From Williamsia sp. 1138 (GTDB taxonomy: Bacteria > Actinomycetota > Actinomycetes > Mycobacteriales > Mycobacteriaceae): a stretch of DNA of 64,000 bases. The notes beneath the pieces are model-generated. The model did not search any database. It was not told the DNA's origin and saw nothing but the letters and a program-made list of their open reading frames with translations. The stretch covers positions 124,001 through 188,000 of the forward strand of contig NZ_MJEJ02000042.1 in the NCBI RefSeq assembly GCF_002095435.2, in the 5' to 3' direction. Numbering within the stretch: the stretch's first letter is position 1; the number at the start of each line of letters is the position of its first letter. The translations under genes and the position numbers were made by a program. Of this stretch, positions 61,911 to 64,000 are shown piece by piece.

Positions 61911-62714
61911 ATGACCAGCTCAACGGCGGACACCTGGTTAGGCCGCGACCTGGGTTCGCGAGAAGTTTCATGGGACGAACGCGATGCAATCTTGTTCGCA
62001 CTCGCGGTGGGGGCGCGTCCGGATCAGCTGGACTTGGTCTTCGAGCGAGATCTTCGGGTGCTGCCGACCTTTGGTCTGAGCCTGGCGCAATGGGCACCGG
62101 ATGCGCTCGGTGAAACCGGCGCATTCGACGTACGTCAGGCACTTCACGGTTCGCAACGTCTGAAAGTCCATGCGCCGCTGGCTCCCGCAGGTGCTGCGAC
62201 GTTGGCGGCAACGGTTACGGGCGTATGGGACAAGGGGCGCGCCGCAGTCTTCGACGTCATGGTGAGTTGCGAATACTTCGACGCGACATGGTCGATCTTC
62301 GCGCCTGGTCGAGGTGGCTTCGGCGGGGATCGAGGCCCGGCCATGATTCCCCCCGCAGACTCCGAGCCAGTCACATCGCAGTCCGTTCTGATACCGGAAA
62401 ACGCCGCTCTACTCTACCGCCTGTCGGGGGATCGACATCTCATCCACGTCGATCCCGTGGCAGCACAAGCAATCGGGCAACCCCGTCCCATCCTGCACGG
62501 CCTGGCTACGTTGTCAGCTGCCACACTGGTGTTGGCCGAATTGGCAGGCAGTCACCCCGCAGATCTCGTGGAACTCGAGGGCCGCTTCAGCGCTGTTGTA
62601 TTTCCAGGCGAGGTCGTCCAAATCGCGAGTTCTTCCAATGGCAACTTCGAGGTCAGCACAGATCGGGGCATCGCGATAGACCGCGGTCGTGTTCATTTCG
62701 AAGACCGGACGTGA
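61911..62714 (+). CDS. MaoC-like enoyl-CoA hydratase (hydratase 2, double hot-dog)
   Basis: A 267-residue protein with an N-terminal degenerate hot-dog half ('WLGRDLGSREVSWDERDAIL') and a C-terminal hydratase-2 half. The motif 'YRLSGDRHLIHVDP' (169-182) keeps catalytic Asp174 and His179; the usual Asn-Pro after the Asp is replaced. Such enzymes make (3R)-hydroxyacyl-CoAs, the substrates of MFE2-like SDRs such as those at 37669 and 42078. AAGGAAGG precedes the ATG at 61911. Confidence 0.88.
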   Translation: MTSSTADTWLGRDLGSREVSWDERDAILFALAVGARPDQLDLVFERDLRVLPTFGLSLAQWAPDALGETGAFDVRQALHGSQRLKVHAPLAPAGAATLAATVTGVWDKGRAAVFDVMVSCEYFDATWSIFAPGRGGFGGDRGPAMIPPADSEPVTSQSVLIPENAALLYRLSGDRHLIHVDPVAAQAIGQPRPILHGLATLSAATLVLAELAGSHPADLVELEGRFSAVVFPGEVVQIASSSNGNFEVSTDRGIAIDRGRVHFEDRT

Positions 62715-62959
62715 ATCGGTTTTGAACTGATCCCGTCCCAACGCCCCCGACTGACCCAGTTCGCGGTAATTCATCCGGCGATGTCGCATCGGCGACAACA
62801 ACTGGTGTCTTCGTCGAGTCGACTCCTGAAAACGTTGCGTGAATACCTGTTGCCTCTGGAGTGGACCACAAGTCACGTCGTTCGATCGAGCTGATCCGCC
62901 TACGTACGACCACTTTGCGGCGTTCTGCTGCCGGATCGGAATCGACCGTTCGAGATGAT

Positions 62960-62974
62960 TCCCGCTTAGCGGGA
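62960..62974. promoter_or_regulatory. Shared operator-like motif upstream of the MFS transporter
   Basis: TCCCGCTTAGCGGGA is a perfect 15-bp palindrome with a single central base, 91 bp before the MFS start. No gene was recognised in 62715-63065; short frames there lack ribosome sites and family features. Confidence 0.5.
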
Positions 62975-63065
62975 GCGTAAGTAGCGGCATATCTTGCACG
63001 CGGTGTGTGGTGGGTCACCACAGTTTCTCGTGCCTTCCGAGGGTACGACTTGAAAGGAATGCCCA

Positions 63066-64000
63066 ATGAGTGTTGATTCGCCCAGCGCTCCGGCGCCGGA
63101 CGTGGACGAACGAGGTTGGTCGTTACGTCTGGTGTTGTCGCTGATCTCTTTTGTGCTGGTGCTCGAGGTTCTGTCGATGAGCTACATCATGGTGGCGACG
63201 ACGATCCCCTTGATTTCCGTCGAGTTCGGGACCACTCAGGGTGCGTGGATGCTCGCGTCGGTGCTGCTTGTCGGCTCAGTGATAAGCCCCGTTGTCGGCA
63301 AACTTGCTGACACACACGGCAAGCGCCGACTGCTGCTCGTCTGCATCGGTTTCACGATCGTCGGATCAGTGATCTCCGCGCTGGCGCCCAATTACACGGT
63401 GATGCTTGCGGGTCGCATTCTGTCTGGCTTTTTCATCGCCACGTTGTTCTTGAGCTACTCGCTCATCCGAGATGTGTTCCCTTCGAAAATCGTTCCGTTG
63501 GCCGTTGCCATCGCGACAAGCGGGATGGGGCTCATCACGGTTCCGCTGCCGTTTTTCTCCGGTTGGTTGATCGATTCGTTCGGATTCCGCAGTGTCTTCT
63601 GGGTCATTGGCGGAATTCTTGTCGTGTCTGCCGGTCTCATCGTCGTGACGACGCCGGAATCGCCCGTTCGTCTGCGCTCGCGTATCGATCCGATCGGTGC
63701 CGTGTTGCTCGGCGGTGGCGTTGGCGGCGTTCTCGTGGCAATCAGCTTTGGCGATACCTGGGGCTGGAGTGCCGGTTCTACGTTGGCCTACATGTTCGGT
63801 GGTATCGCGCTGTTGGTCGCCTGGGTGGCCTCCGCTCGCGTCATACGTGAACCTCTTGTCGATCTCGCTCTATTCGGCCAGCGACCGGTCATCTTCACCG
63901 CCATTTCTGCAGGCTTTTGCTACGCCACATCTGCGCTGGTCGCTGTGGTCCTTCCCACCATGGTGATGACACCCCTGATACCGGGAATGGATCTGGGCTA
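63066..64000 (+). CDS. MFS transporter, DHA2 drug/solute type (3' end outside window)
   Basis: At least 311 residues are visible, open to the window edge. A short acidic N-terminus leads into about nine hydrophobic helices. 'GKLADTHGKRRLLL' is the conserved loop 2-3 motif A and 'LAGRILSGFFIATLFLSYSLIRDVFP' the motif-B helix region; the pattern suits the 14-helix DHA2 group. AAAGGA precedes the ATG at 63066. Under a copy of the shared motif, it may export toxic intermediates or import substrate. Confidence 0.88.
   Translation, partial: MSVDSPSAPAPDVDERGWSLRLVLSLISFVLVLEVLSMSYIMVATTIPLISVEFGTTQGAWMLASVLLVGSVISPVVGKLADTHGKRRLLLVCIGFTIVGSVISALAPNYTVMLAGRILSGFFIATLFLSYSLIRDVFPSKIVPLAVAIATSGMGLITVPLPFFSGWLIDSFGFRSVFWVIGGILVVSAGLIVVTTPESPVRLRSRIDPIGAVLLGGGVGGVLVAISFGDTWGWSAGSTLAYMFGGIALLVAWVASARVIREPLVDLALFGQRPVIFTAISAGFCYATSALVAVVLPTMVMTPLIPGMDLG

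Noticed and set aside
62653-63066. 137-codon minus-strand frame before the MFS gene
   Set aside because: It spans the MaoC gene end and a palindromic operator; Arg-rich composition and no motifs.
1-64000. KstR (TnnAACnnGTTnnA) and KstR2 operators
   Set aside because: I looked at the promoter gaps and saw no convincing copy; a computed scan would be needed to exclude weak sites.
1-64000. CRISPR arrays, insertion sequences, integrases, tRNA or rRNA genes
   Set aside because: No regularly spaced repeats, transposase-like proteins or RNA-gene signatures were seen.

Overview
The window reads as chromosomal or large-plasmid DNA of a GC-rich mycolic-acid actinobacterium (Rhodococcus, Gordonia, Nocardia or Mycobacterium type). 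The basis is high GC, GTG/TTG starts, F420-type luciferase-like enzymes, and proteins resembling the KshA/Hsa steroid enzymes of that group. It is an almost uninterrupted catabolic island. No rRNA, tRNA, CRISPR array, insertion sequence or replication origin was seen.

Layout. 0-0.6 kb: end of an SDR and a ketosteroid-isomerase homologue. 0.7-5.7 kb: branched-chain-amino-acid-type ABC importer with both permeases and one ATPase fused in one chain. 5.8-12.9 kb: acyl-CoA dehydrogenase and IclR regulator, then KshB-, KshA-, HsaA- and HsaC-like ring enzymes. 12.9-20.1 kb: a possible new non-heme iron oxygenase, a VOC protein, two SDRs, an NTF2-like protein, an esterase, two alpha/beta-barrel proteins and a PadR regulator. 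20.1-25.6 kb: IclR regulator, Baeyer-Villiger monooxygenase (BVMO) overlapping an esterase, and a KstD-like dehydrogenase. 25.9-33.3 kb: enoyl-CoA hydratase, SDR and a five-gene peptide-type ABC importer. 33.6-40.4 kb: frameshifted APH-type kinase, three SDRs, acyl-CoA synthetase and an LLM oxidoreductase. 41.1-45.9 kb: lactonase, SDR and a complete P450-ferredoxin-reductase system. 45.9-54.1 kb: tandem-domain MarR, delta4-(5alpha)-KSTD-like flavoprotein, old yellow enzyme, TetR, LLM enzyme, a second BVMO and a second ketosteroid-isomerase homologue. 54.3-62.7 kb: HsaB-, HsaD-, HsaG-, HsaF- and HsaE-like genes with an unusual RibBA-like protein among them, another KstD-like enzyme and a MaoC hydratase. 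63.1 kb to the end: an MFS transporter cut by the window edge.

How it works together (inference). Importers bring in a polycyclic substrate, most simply a steroid or steroid-like terpenoid. Isomerases, SDRs and KstD-type flavoproteins set up the 3-keto-1,4-diene. KshA/KshB open ring B, HsaA/HsaB hydroxylate the aromatised ring A, and HsaC/HsaD cleave it. HsaE/F/G turn the dienoate into pyruvate and acyl-CoA. The BVMO/esterase/lactonase genes and the P450 system probably handle a side chain, ring D or an extra ring. The beta-oxidation genes take the remaining acids. Neither mce4 genes nor a recognisable KstR operator were seen, so this looks like a second, dedicated steroid-type pathway rather than the cholesterol locus.

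The most interesting signals are: a recurring 15-bp operator-like motif (TYCC-N7-GGGA and variants) in front of most operons; a RibBA-like protein lacking the known catalytic residues inside the hsa operon; a 352-residue protein with an HxD...H-x10-R pattern; a single-chain tandem MarR; and a clear one-base frameshift in the kinase.
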